Of a DNA stretch of 64,000 nt, positions 43,345 through 53,986 are shown in pieces; within the stretch, counting starts at the first letter, position 1, and each line of letters begins with the position of its first letter. A model generated the notes under the pieces. The model did not search any database, was not told the origin of the DNA, and saw nothing but the letters and a program-made list of their open reading frames with translations. The DNA is taken from positions 124,524,501-124,588,500 of the forward strand of contig CM075651.1 of NCBI GenBank assembly GCA_037953625.1, read 5' to 3'. This stretch comes from Crotalaria pallida (taxonomy: Eukaryota; Streptophyta; Magnoliopsida; Fabales; Fabaceae). The translations under genes were made by a program, and so were the position numbers.

Positions 43345-44944
43345 CTCCGCCCTACCGTCCGAGCAAGATAAGGGTCGAGAGTCATTTCTGATCAACACCA
43401 TTGCTGGTGGATTGGCGGGTGGTGAGGAAAAAAGAAGCGATCGAAAAAAGTATGTGGGACAGATCCTTTCGGTGGCTAGCCGACCGATCCAAAAGCCTAA
43501 AAAGAAGAACATTGTCATCAGTTTCAGTGACGATGACTTTGCTGATATTATTCAGGACCACAATGATCTAATGGTAGTTACAGCCAGACTCGATAATTAC
43601 GAAGTGAAAAGGATTCTCGTCGATCAGGGCAGCTCAGCAGACATTATGTTCTTGGATCTGTTCGAGAGGCTGAAGTTGAAAAGATCTGACCTAACTCCAT
43701 TTGAGGGCAGTTTGATTGGCTTTATGGGGCATTCCATTGTTCCCTTAGGCCACATTCATCTCCCAGTGACCATGGGTGAACAACCGTCGGCTCGGACCGA
43801 GATGGTAAAGTGGCTAGTTGTCCAAGCACCATCGGCATACAACGCCATCCTTGGCCGTACAGCACTCCAATCATTTGGTGCCGTTGTATCAACCGTTCAC
43901 CTGGCCATAAAGTTTCCAGGGTCCGACGACCAGGTGGTAACAGTACGGTCCGAACAAGAGTTGGCTCGGAAATGTTACAATATTAGCTTGGGCAAACTGA
44001 AGCTGGATGATGATGAGAAGATCATGAAGGAGCCACTCAACAAAGGAAGTGTTAATTTGGCAGATCTCGACGTATGGGAAGAGGATGAAACTAGGCCAAC
44101 CCCTCAGGGGGACTTCAAAAAGGTAATTCTGGGTTCTGATCCGTCCCATTGTGTCAAGATTGGTGTCGGCCTTGCCGAGGAATTAGAAAGAGAACTGACG
44201 GAACTGCTGGTAGAAAACAAAGACTTATTTTCTTGGACTTCGGCAGACATGCCAGGGATCGATCCGAATTTTATCTGCCATAAGTTGAGATTGTATCCTA
44301 GCGCCAAGCCAGTGTGTCAGAAGAAAAGGCGGGTCGGAACCGAGAAGGCGCAAGCAACTGAAGAAAAGGTGTCCGAGCTACTAGAGGCGGGATTTATCAG
44401 GGAAGTGGTGTACACTGATTGGTTGGCCAATCCCGTGCTAGTCAAGAAATCCAATGGAAGATGGAGGATGTGCGTGGATTACACAGACTTGAATAAAGTC
44501 TGCCCCAAGGATCAATACCTACTTCCCTGCATAGACAAACTTGTAGATAGCTCGGCAGGGTATCAAAGGCTATCCTTCATGGATGCTTATTCGGGGTACA
44601 ATCAGATCCCTATGTATCCCCCAGATCAGGTGAAGACTTTGTTCGTCACAGAAAATGCTACATATAGTTACAACGTCATGCCGTTCGGACTGAAGAACGC
44701 TGGGGCAACTTACCAGCGAATGATGAACAAGGTGTTCGGTCCGCTCATTGGGCCGAAAATGGAAGTATACATCGACGATATGATTGCAAAAAGTCTGAAG
44801 GAGGAGCACCATGCTAAGGATTTGAAGGTTATCCTTGATAGAATTCGGCAGTTTGATATGAGGTTAAACCCAGAAAAATACACTTTTGGGGTTCCTGCTG
44901 GTTCGTTCCTCGGGTTCATGCTCACCGAACGGGGAATTGAGGCA
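43345..44944 (+). pseudogene. A protease and reverse transcriptase (split by D)
   Basis: The reading frame resumes after C at the gag-protease linker (LPSEQDKGRESFLINTIAGG). Protease motif VDQGSSADIM is near 43619-43650. RT carries WRMCVDYTDLNK, LSFMDAYSGYNQI, VMPFGLKNAGATYQ and catalytic YIDDM (near 44768). Coding potential is intact to FLGFMLTERGIEA, where D inserted; the target AGGCA is duplicated (44940-44944, 53982-53986). The rest of RT is at 53987. Read through, the C and D insertions are the main lesions in this part. Confidence 0.92.
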
Positions 44945-46480
44945 TGTAGGATTCTCATGTTTTGATGCTAACAATCTCTCTCCAAGCAACAACATTGGCA
45001 ACAAGCAAGCTACACCACATGAAGATTAGAATTAGGATTTTTATTAATTCTATTTCAATGTAATCTTTATTTTATGCAATGCATCTCATTGGTGTGGGTA
45101 GCTTAGGTGATTTTAAGAATATTTAAATAATGTTTGATTAAGAGTGAAGATACTTTAAATCTTGATTAAATAGCTTGTGAAAATCATTTTAGAAAAACTT
45201 TGTTTTTATTCAGATTCTGATCAGTTTACTCGAGTAATAAGTACTGGATCACTCGAGTAATTTATGTCATGACAGGTTAATCGAGTAATGGTTTACACAT
45301 CACTCGAGTAACTTAATCTGACATGTTTCACTCGAGTGACGTTGTTTGGTTTACTCGAGTAATTCAATCAGTGTTGGGAAAATTTTAAAAGGACTTAATT
45401 TTCTCTTTCATAAATATATACTTTCATTCTTACAATTTTCAATATATACATTTTTCAAAAGCAATCCAAGAGCTATTTTACATCTTTCAAGAGCTATCAA
45501 GATTCAACAAGAAATTTTTCTTCTTCACTCTATTTTCTATCATTGTTCAAATATTCTTGAGATCATATTTTTGTTCTTAGTGGTTGTTGAAGATTTGCAA
45601 TTTGTGATTGCATTATTGAAGTTTCAACACAAGTGAAGAATCTCACAAGGAAGACTTTGAGGATCAAATCAAAGCAAGAAAAGAGGATTGGTTGGAAGCA
45701 TCTTCAATCAATTAGCAAGGAAATCTAGAATTCTCAAAAGGGGTAGATTAGATCAAAGTGTTTGGTACACACTTTGAGTTGGGTTTTAAGATAGGAGAAC
45801 TAAGAATCTAGTTGCATCTTAAAACATTGTAAAATCTACATTTGAAGATTTCTAGTGAAGAATCTCTCTTGATTTAAGAGGGGACTGGAGTAGCTTTCAA
45901 GTGGGTGAAAGTGAACCAGGATAAATCCTTGTGTCTCTTTTATTTTCATTCCTTGTATTTCATTAATTCATTAACAATTGCATTTTTTAGGTTAGAATTG
46001 GGGGTTTCTTAATTCTACTCAATTGATCTAAAATTGCATGTTAATATTACTTGAAATTGTTCATATTAATCATTCATAATTAGTTGAATCATCATAGCAT
46101 TGTTATTCTTGAAGAACTCCATTGAAAACTCAGTTTTTAATTGAATTTTACCCAGTTTACTCGAGTAAAGTTCTTGTCACTCGAGTAATCTGCTTTCAGT
46201 TTTTTGAACAATACTCGAGTAGGTTTTCTGTTACTCGAGTGATTTAAAAAATAGATTTCGTAATACTCGAGTGATTTGCTGAATACTCGAGTGAAATTAT
46301 TTTTGCTTGCGTATTACTCGAGTGAAGACTTGAGTTACTCGAGTAATCTGAACTGAATTTTTAGAAAACTTATTTTTCATAAAACCATTCTCTTAGGTGG
46401 ACGAAAAATCTATAATAAGGCTTCAATATTCTATTCACCCCCCCTCTAGACTATATTGAGCCGCTTGCTGGTTTCCAACA
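44945..46480 (+). repeat. D 5' LTR (1536 bp)
   Basis: TGTAGGATTCTCATG...GGTTTCCAACA. Holds 14 TTACTCGAGTAA-type palindromes in two clusters (about 45226-45365 and 46150-46345). The Sirevirus module GGGGACTGGAGTAGC...GTGAACCAGGATAAA lies between them (45880-45926). The start region ATAAATATATAC (45410-45421) is TATA-like. A 96-codon open frame (45346-45636) is present identically in both LTRs and is probably incidental. Confidence 0.95.
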
Positions 46481-46482
46481 AG

Positions 46483-46494
46483 TGGTATCAGAGC
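46483..46494 (+). other. D primer-binding site
   Basis: TGGTATCAGAGC two bases after the LTR; complementary to the 3' end of initiator methionine tRNA. Confidence 0.93.
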
Positions 46495-46555
46495 TTGGAC
46501 GAAAAATCCGAGCCTTAAAAAGCTTTTTCGAAAAGATCTTTTTTACTTGGAAACA

Positions 46556-48343
46556 ATGGGCTCAATTTCAAATCCTTTTGGTGGTGAAGGAACTTCCATT
46601 AATCGTCCTCCACTATTCAGTGGTGAGGGTTACGCTTATTGGAAGGTTCGCATGAAAATTTTTATTCAAGCCATAGATATGGAAATTTGGAACGCCATAG
46701 AGAATGGACCTTTTGTTCCTCAAACGAAAGTAAATGATGTTGTTTCAATTAAACCTCAATCGAGTTGGGACAATGATGATAAGAAGAAAGTTGCATTTGA
46801 TTTAAAAGCTAAAAATATCATCACGTCCGCTCTTTCTTATGATGAGTTCTTTCGAGTATCTCAATGTGTTGATGCTAAACAAATGTGGGACACATTACAA
46901 GTCACACATGAGGGCACTTCGGAGGTTAGAAGGGCTAGGCTAAATACACTCATGCATGAATATGAACTCTTTCGTATGTTACCTAATGAAAATATAGGTG
47001 ACATGCAAAAGCGGTTCACTCATATCATTAATCATCTTTCTGCACTTGGAAAAGTTATAACTAATGGTGAAGTTGTTAATAAGATTTTGAGATGTCTTAG
47101 CAGGGAATGGCAACCTAAAGTGACGGCCATTATGGAAGCTAGAGACGTGGATCAAATTGACTTAGCAACTCTATTCGGAAAGCTTCAAGAGCATGAAATG
47201 GAGCTTGGACGGTTATCCATGAATGAAGATGCCGATAGAAAGAAAAAGGGGATTGCTCTTAAATCAACTTCAAAATCCCTTAAGGCACAAGAGGAAAACT
47301 TTCAAGTGGATGACTCGGACTCCGATATAGATGATGAGACCCTTGGCTTGCTAGTTAAAAAGCTTGGTAGGTTCCTTAAGAAAAAGGGGAACTTTAATAG
47401 AAATAGACAAAGAGATTCTAAGGACTCACAACCAAGAAATAAGACTAACAAGGATCACATCAAGTGTCATGGGTGTGGAAAGCTTGGTCACTATCGATCG
47501 AATTGTCCAACTAATTCTAAGAAGTCGGAAGGTGACAACTCAAAGTTCAACTCATCTAAAGGAAAAAGGGCTTACATAGTATGGGATGAAGTAGAGAGTC
47601 AATCAACATCTAGCTCGTCGGATGATGAACAACTTGCAAATCTATGTTTAATGACAAAGCTTGATGAAGAGGAATCTTCGAGCATTAAATCAAGTGAGAA
47701 CGTCAATGAGGTAGATTATCTTTCCGATGCTAGCTCAAGTTCTAATTCTCCTTCATTCAATGAATTGTACAATGTGTATGTAGAGATGCATAAAGAGTTG
47801 AAGAAACTTGCTAAAATAAATGTTGAAAGAAAGAATTTCATAATGAAGCAACATGAAAAGATAATTGAACTTCAAAAAGATTTAGAAGAACTTAAGCTTC
47901 AAAATGAAACTCTTGAACTCATTTATGCAAACTCTACATGCAATTGTGAATTGAAATCAAATGAGACTCCATCTTGTGAAAATTGCAAGTCTTTGGAAAA
48001 AGAAGTTTTTAATTTGAATGATCGACTTGCAAGGCTCATGAAAGGAGATACTTCTTTAGATCATTTGCTTTCAACTCAAAGGAACAATAGCAATAGATCC
48101 GGTCTTGGCTATACCAAACCTAAGAAACGCAATTATCGCAAAGTTGGTGGATTTTCAAAGAATAAGATTTCTAGAAACCCAACTTGCCATTATTGTGGAA
48201 TCTTTGGGCATACCACGAATAAATGTAATATAAAGAAATTTGGTATACCAAGCGGAGAATATATTTGGATTGTTAAGGGGACTTCTCCTCATGCTAACAA
48301 CAAAGGACCCAAAACCACTTGGGTACCTAAGTCAACCAAATGA
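46556..48343 (+). CDS. D Sirevirus gag (about 595 aa)
   Basis: ATG 46556 gives MGSISNPFGGEG, which aligns with B's gag start. The copia gag domain spans residues about 25-240 (GEGYAYWKVRMKIF, IITSALSYDEFFRVSQC, MWDTLQVTHEGTSEVRRARL). A basic region follows, then zinc knuckle CHGCGKLGHYRSNC (about 303-316), an acidic Ser-rich stretch, a coiled coil (about 405-460) and a second knuckle CHYCGIFGHTTNKC (about 543-556). It ends at TGA 48341-48343 after WVPKSTK. It would form the particle that packages element RNA. Pol begins in another frame 14 bases downstream, so gag and pol are not a simple readthrough fusion. Confidence 0.93.
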   Translation: MGSISNPFGGEGTSINRPPLFSGEGYAYWKVRMKIFIQAIDMEIWNAIENGPFVPQTKVNDVVSIKPQSSWDNDDKKKVAFDLKAKNIITSALSYDEFFRVSQCVDAKQMWDTLQVTHEGTSEVRRARLNTLMHEYELFRMLPNENIGDMQKRFTHIINHLSALGKVITNGEVVNKILRCLSREWQPKVTAIMEARDVDQIDLATLFGKLQEHEMELGRLSMNEDADRKKKGIALKSTSKSLKAQEENFQVDDSDSDIDDETLGLLVKKLGRFLKKKGNFNRNRQRDSKDSQPRNKTNKDHIKCHGCGKLGHYRSNCPTNSKKSEGDNSKFNSSKGKRAYIVWDEVESQSTSSSSDDEQLANLCLMTKLDEEESSSIKSSENVNEVDYLSDASSSSNSPSFNELYNVYVEMHKELKKLAKINVERKNFIMKQHEKIIELQKDLEELKLQNETLELIYANSTCNCELKSNETPSCENCKSLEKEVFNLNDRLARLMKGDTSLDHLLSTQRNNSNRSGLGYTKPKKRNYRKVGGFSKNKISRNPTCHYCGIFGHTTNKCNIKKFGIPSGEYIWIVKGTSPHANNKGPKTTWVPKSTK

Positions 48344-48357
48344 TATCTTTCTTGTAG

Positions 48358-51300
48358 GTGTGTCTTCGAACAAAAGAGCGAAAATGGTACTTGGATAGTG
48401 GTTGTTCGAGACACATGACGGGAGACAAAACGCACTTCATGGAACTTACTCCGAAAAGTGGTGGATTTGTGACATACGGCGACAACAACAAGGGCAAAAT
48501 TCTAGGAGTTGGGAAGATCGGTAATGTATCTAACCTTGTCATAGAAAATGTTCTATACGTAGAAGGCTTAGAACACAACTTGCTTAGTATAAGCCAACTA
48601 TGCGATATGGGCAATTATGTAACTTTTACTCCGGAATTATGCTTCATTAAGTCTTCTATAGATGATAGTGTTAAGTTTGTTGGTCGTCGCTCTAATAACA
48701 CTTACTTAATTGATTTGGATGAGATAACTTCACTATTTTCAAAATGTTTCAAATCTTTTGATGATGAAATTCGTCTTTGGCATAGACGAATTGCTCATGT
48801 GAATGTGAATCAATTAAACAAACTTTTACGAAAAGATTTAGTGATTGGTTTGCCTAAACTAAACTTTAAGCTTGATGGCATTTGTGACTCTTGTCAAAAG
48901 TGCAAGCAAGTTAAAAGTTCTTTTAAACCTAAAAATGTGATAAGCACAACAAAGCCTTTGGAGTTAATCCATATGGATTTGTTTGGACCTTCACAAATTA
49001 AAAGTTTAGGTGGAAATTACTATGGATTTGTTTTAGTAGATGATTTTACTAGATTCACATGGACTTTATTTTTATCCGCAAAAAGTGAAGTTTATAAATG
49101 TTTTAAAAAATTTGCAAAACTCATCCAAAATCAACTAAGTTTTAAAATTGTGTCTATTAGAAGTGACCACGGAGGTGAGTTTGAAAACACTAGGATTGAT
49201 GCGTTTTGTGATAAGTTTGGTATTGATCATCAATTTTCGGCCCCTAGGACTCCGGAGCAAAACGGAGTTGTAGAAAGGAAAAATAGAATGTTAGTGGAAC
49301 TTGCTCGTACTATGTTGAAAGAATCAAATGTTCCTAAATATTTTTGGGCCGATGCGGTAAACACCGCTTGCTATGTGCTTAATAGGGTTCTTATTCGTCC
49401 GCATTTAATTAAAACTCCTTATGAACTTTTAAAAGGGCGAAAACCAAATATTTCACATTTTCATGTTTTTGGGTGTAAGGTGTTTGTTTTAAATAACGGA
49501 AAGGAACCGGTCGGCAAGTTTGACTCTAAAGCCGACGAAGGCATATTCATAGGTTATTCAACTCATAGCAAAGCATATAGAGTCTACAATAAAAGAACAT
49601 TAACCGTTGAGGAATCCGTGCGTGTTGTATTTGATGAATCTTCGAAAGGAGATTGTGTTGTTTCTTGTGATGATAATATAGGTACATTTTTGGATCATGA
49701 GAATTCAACACCACAACAAATGGAAGAGAATCAAAATGAAGATAGAGAGGTGCAAGCACAAGATAAAGACTTAGCACAAGAGATTCAACCTCAATTACCA
49801 ATAGCTTGGAAGTCCAACAAAAATCATCCGTTTTCTAATATCTTAGGTGACATTGCGAAGGGAGTGGTAACCCGACGCACTTTAAATAATTTTTGTTATT
49901 ATGTTGCCTTTGTATCTCAAATAGAACCTAAGAATATCAAAGAGGCTCTTCAAGATGATCATTGGATTATGGCCATGCAAGAAGAATTAAATCAATTTGA
50001 AAGAAACCAAGTTTGGGAGCTTGTGCCAAAACCCGATGATCGTCCTGAAATTGGTACTCGGTGGGTCTATAGGAATAAGTTAGATGAATCGGGTATTATT
50101 GTTAGGAATAAAGCTAGGTTGGTAGCACAAGGTTATAGTCAAGAAGAAGGAATCGATTACGATGAGACATATGCTCCCGTTGCTAGACTAGAAGCTATTC
50201 GTATTCTTCTCGCTTTTGCTTCAATTATGAATTTTAAATTGTTTCAAATGGATGTTAAGAGCGCCTTTCTTAACGGATACATTCAAGAGGAAGTTTATGT
50301 GTCACAACCTCCCGGATTCGAGAGTTTTGAGCATCCGGACTACGTTTTCAAACTAAAAAAGGCTTTGTACGGTTTGAAACAAGCTCCTACAGCTTGGTAC
50401 GATCGACTAAGCAATTTTTTATTACAAAAAGGTTTTAAACGAGGCACTGTTGACACTACTCTTTTTATTGAACGTTCCGGTAAGGATATTTTATTGGTTC
50501 AAATATATGTTGACGATATTATATTTGGTGCTACTAACGATAACTTGTGTAAAAAGTTTTCAGAATTGATGCAAAGTGAATTCGAGATGTCAATGATGGG
50601 AGAGCTTACATTCTTTCTTGGCCTTCAAATAAAGCAGCTTAATGATGGCATTTATATTCATCAAAGTAAATATTGTAGAGAGCTTATCAAACGTTTTGGA
50701 ATGGTTTCGTGCAAATCCGCTTCTACACCAATGAGCGTTGCATGCTACCTAGATCAAGATGAGGCTGGAAAAGCGGTAAAGGTAACGAAGTATCGTGGTA
50801 TTATTGGTAGTTTGTTATACTTAACTGCATCTAGGCCTGACATCATGTTTAGTGTATGTATGTGTGCACGTTTTCAAGCAAAACCGAAAGAGTCGCATCT
50901 AACTGCTGTCAAAAGAATAATGAAATACTTAAAGGGTACAACAAATACTGGACTTTATTATCCTAGGGATGCTTTTCTAAAAGTTATAGGTTATTCGGAC
51001 TCTGACTTTGCCGGTTGTAAAGTTGAGCGAAAAAGTACAAGCGGAACATGCCATTTAATTGGTAGTTCACTTGTATCGTGGTTTTCCAAAAAGCAAAATT
51101 GTGTAGCTTTATCAACCGCCGAGGCCGAATACATAGCTGCAGGTAGTTGTTGTGCTCAAATTTTATGGATGAAGCAACAATTATCTGACTTTGGTTTAAA
51201 TTTGACAAAAATCCCTATAAAGTGTGATAACACTTCGGCAATTAATTTGACTAAAAATCCAGTATTACACTCAAGGACAAAGCATATTGAAATTAGGCAT

Positions 51301-51468
51301 CACTTTTTGAGAGATCATGTTCAAAAAGGTGATTGTGTTATTGAGTTTGTTCAAACTTCAGATCAATTAGCTGATATTTTTACAAAACCATTACCAAGGG
51401 ACACATTTTATAAGATTCGAAGAGAACTTGTATTTTTGATGAATCAACTATTAGCTAATTGTATTTGA
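48358..51468 (+). CDS. D Sirevirus pol (protease, integrase, RT, RNase H)
   Basis: Open for 1,036 codons from just after TAG 48355-48357; the frame has no ATG near its start, so expression by splicing, frameshifting or reinitiation is implied. Order is that of copia elements: protease WYLDSGCSRHMTG (residues about 10-22); integrase with CDSCQKCK, MDLFGP (about 206), RSDHGGEF (about 270) and PEQNGVVERK (Glu about 305); RT with TRWVYRNKLDE, FQMDVKSAFLNG and catalytic YVDD (about 717); RNase H ending with ALSTAEAEYIAAGSC (about 915-930). All catalytic residues are present and I see no internal stop. The stop is TGA 51466-51468. Confidence 0.94.
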   Translation: MCLRTKERKWYLDSGCSRHMTGDKTHFMELTPKSGGFVTYGDNNKGKILGVGKIGNVSNLVIENVLYVEGLEHNLLSISQLCDMGNYVTFTPELCFIKSSIDDSVKFVGRRSNNTYLIDLDEITSLFSKCFKSFDDEIRLWHRRIAHVNVNQLNKLLRKDLVIGLPKLNFKLDGICDSCQKCKQVKSSFKPKNVISTTKPLELIHMDLFGPSQIKSLGGNYYGFVLVDDFTRFTWTLFLSAKSEVYKCFKKFAKLIQNQLSFKIVSIRSDHGGEFENTRIDAFCDKFGIDHQFSAPRTPEQNGVVERKNRMLVELARTMLKESNVPKYFWADAVNTACYVLNRVLIRPHLIKTPYELLKGRKPNISHFHVFGCKVFVLNNGKEPVGKFDSKADEGIFIGYSTHSKAYRVYNKRTLTVEESVRVVFDESSKGDCVVSCDDNIGTFLDHENSTPQQMEENQNEDREVQAQDKDLAQEIQPQLPIAWKSNKNHPFSNILGDIAKGVVTRRTLNNFCYYVAFVSQIEPKNIKEALQDDHWIMAMQEELNQFERNQVWELVPKPDDRPEIGTRWVYRNKLDESGIIVRNKARLVAQGYSQEEGIDYDETYAPVARLEAIRILLAFASIMNFKLFQMDVKSAFLNGYIQEEVYVSQPPGFESFEHPDYVFKLKKALYGLKQAPTAWYDRLSNFLLQKGFKRGTVDTTLFIERSGKDILLVQIYVDDIIFGATNDNLCKKFSELMQSEFEMSMMGELTFFLGLQIKQLNDGIYIHQSKYCRELIKRFGMVSCKSASTPMSVACYLDQDEAGKAVKVTKYRGIIGSLLYLTASRPDIMFSVCMCARFQAKPKESHLTAVKRIMKYLKGTTNTGLYYPRDAFLKVIGYSDSDFAGCKVERKSTSGTCHLIGSSLVSWFSKKQNCVALSTAEAEYIAAGSCCAQILWMKQQLSDFGLNLTKIPIKCDNTSAINLTKNPVLHSRTKHIEIRHHFLRDHVQKGDCVIEFVQTSDQLADIFTKPLPRDTFYKIRRELVFLMNQLLANCI

Positions 51469-52445
51469 TGCTTTTTGAAATCACCTTCAAGCCTATTTCA
51501 ATGTGATTTGTATTTTGAGTTGTTGTATCTTATTAAAGTGTTTCTTAACTTTTTGATATGTAGTCATGTGTGTATGTGTTCTATAATATGCTAATTGCTT
51601 TATTTGTATGTGTGTTTCTTGCAAAATGCTAAGTGTTTCTCTGTGTTTGTGCATGAAAAATGTTTTTGCATGAAAAAATTGAAATTTTTAAAAATCTGGA
51701 CAGTTCACTCGAGTAACAGATTTTTTCACTCGAGTAATTTTAAAATCTCTTTCGTATTACTCGAGTAATTCTGTCTGTCACTCGATTAATTTTAAAATGA
51801 CTTTCGTATCACTCGATTAAGTTCATCCATCACTCGAGTAATTTTTTTTATCTTTCGGCATACTTGAGTAACATTCTTTTTCACTCGAGTACTGCTCGAA
51901 TCACTCGAGTGACGTATGAACATTACTCGAGTAACTTACGTGATTTTAAAAGCTGAACTGTTGAAATCTGCATCATTCTTTTGCATATTTCTGGTTATTT
52001 TTCTGTCTCATGTTTCTGACTCTGTTGCTACTATTTTTTTTCAGACCTTGCGTATGGTCTCGTTTGGTTAGTTTCGTTTTGCTTATCTGCTATGATTTGC
52101 TGCATAGTGTGATACTCTGATATTATGGTGCTATATTCGTTGTGCGTTTATATTCGTTGTTTATATTCGTTGTGGCACTATTGTGGTTTATTTTGGTATT
52201 GTCTTTATTGTTATATATTTTATATACCATTGTGAACTACTTACCTTCAACTTTTGGCAAAGGATTTTTCTCAAAAATTTTATCTTTTTAATGATGCCAA
52301 AAGGGGGAGAATATTTTTTGTTGATGTTGTTCTTGTAGGTTTAGTTTTATTATATTTTTCCTAGATGTTTTACATTTAGGGGGAGTATGTTAAAACTTAG
52401 TGCTTAATTTGAAAGGAGGTTTGTCATCATCAAAAAGGGGGAGTT
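51469..52445 (+). other. D 3' non-coding region: palindromes and multiple PPTs
   Basis: Ten TTACTCGAGTAA-type motifs, some degenerate, lie between about 51705 and 51945. Three AGGGGGAG tracts follow: 52299-52310, 52375-52385 and the terminal PPT AAAAAGGGGGAGT (52432-52444). No envelope-like ORF is seen. Confidence 0.85.
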
Positions 52446-53981
52446 TGTAGGATTCTCATGTTTTGATGCTAACAATCTCTCTCCAAGCAACAACATTGGC
52501 AACAAGCAAGCTACACCACATGAAGATTAGAATTAGGATTTTTATTAATTCTATTTCAATGTAATCTTTATTTTATGCAATGCATCTCATTGGTGTGGGT
52601 AGCTTAGGTGATTTTAAGAATATTTAAATAATGTTTGATTAAGAGTGAAGATACTTTAAATCTTGATTAAATAGCTTGTGAAAATCATTTTAGAAAAACT
52701 TTGTTTTTATTCAGATTCTGATCAGTTTACTCGAGTAATAAGTACTGGATCACTCGAGTAATTTATGTCATGACAGGTTAATCGAGTAATGGTTTACACA
52801 TCACTCGAGTAACTTAATCTGACATGTTTCACTCGAGTGACGTTGTTTGGTTTACTCGAGTAATTCAATCAGTGTTGGGAAAATTTTAAAAGGACTTAAT
52901 TTTCTCTTTCATAAATATATACTTTCATTCTTACAATTTTCAATATATACATTTTTCAAAAGCAATCCAAGAGCTATTTTACATCTTTCAAGAGCTATCA
53001 AGATTCAACAAGAAATTTTTCTTCTTCACTCTATTTTCTATCATTGTTCAAATATTCTTGAGATCATATTTTTGTTCTTAGTGGTTGTTGAAGATTTGCA
53101 ATTTGTGATTGCATTATTGAAGTTTCAACACAAGTGAAGAATCTCACAAGGAAGACTTTGAGGATCAAATCAAAGCAAGAAAAGAGGATTGGTTGGAAGC
53201 ATCTTCAATCAATTAGCAAGGAAATCTAGAATTCTCAAAAGGGGTAGATTAGATCAAAGTGTTTGGTACACACTTTGAGTTGGGTTTTAAGATAGGAGAA
53301 CTAAGAATCTAGTTGCATCTTAAAACATTGTAAAATCTACATTTGAAGATTTCTAGTGAAGAATCTCTCTTGATTTAAGAGGGGACTGGAGTAGCTTTCA
53401 AGTGGGTGAAAGTGAACCAGGATAAATCCTTGTGTCTCTTTTATTTTCATTCCTTGTATTTCATTAATTCATTAACAATTGCATTTTTTAGGTTAGAATT
53501 GGGGGTTTCTTAATTCTACTCAATTGATCTAAAATTGCATGTTAATATTACTTGAAATTGTTCATATTAATCATTCATAATTAGTTGAATCATCATAGCA
53601 TTGTTATTCTTGAAGAACTCCATTGAAAACTCAGTTTTTAATTGAATTTTACCCAGTTTACTCGAGTAAAGTTCTTGTCACTCGAGTAATCTGCTTTCAG
53701 TTTTTTGAACAATACTCGAGTAGGTTTTCTGTTACTCGAGTGATTTAAAAAATAGATTTCGTAATACTCGAGTGATTTGCTGAATACTCGAGTGAAATTA
53801 TTTTTGCTTGCGTATTACTCGAGTGAAGACTTGAGTTACTCGAGTAATCTGAACTGAATTTTTAGAAAACTTATTTTTCATAAAACCATTCTCTTAGGTG
53901 GACGAAAAATCTATAATAAGGCTTCAATATTCTATTCACCCCCCCTCTAGACTATATTGAGCCGCTTGCTGGTTTCCAACA
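52446..53981 (+). repeat. D 3' LTR (1536 bp)
   Basis: No difference from the 5' LTR was found by eye. Followed by AGGCA and the resumption of A's RT. Confidence 0.95.
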
Positions 53982-53986
53982 AGGCA

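Larger units (their letters stand above)
44945..53981 (+). mobile_element. D: Sirevirus (Ty1/copia), apparently intact and very young
   Basis: LTRs of 1,536 bp (44945-46480, 52446-53981) look identical by eye, flanked by AGGCA. The PBS TGGTATCAGAGC (46483-46494) is the initiator-Met type. Gag with two zinc knuckles, a complete pol and a 3' region with three AGGGGGAG tracts follow. Multiple PPTs and palindrome-rich LTRs are described Sirevirus traits. No envelope-like ORF is present. Of all elements in the window this is the best candidate for recent or current activity. Confidence 0.95.

Noticed and set aside
45346..45636. 96-codon open frame, repeated identically at 52847-53137
   Set aside because: It lies in D's LTR, so the repetition is explained by the LTR pair; it overlaps palindromes and regulatory DNA and has no family resemblance.
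45226..46345. CRISPR-like array of short regular repeats
   Set aside because: Palindromic 12-mers with irregular spacing in a plant retrotransposon LTR; no cas genes and a eukaryotic context.
51469..52445. Envelope-like ORF in element D
   Set aside because: The region is full of stops, palindromes and PPTs; only short frames exist.
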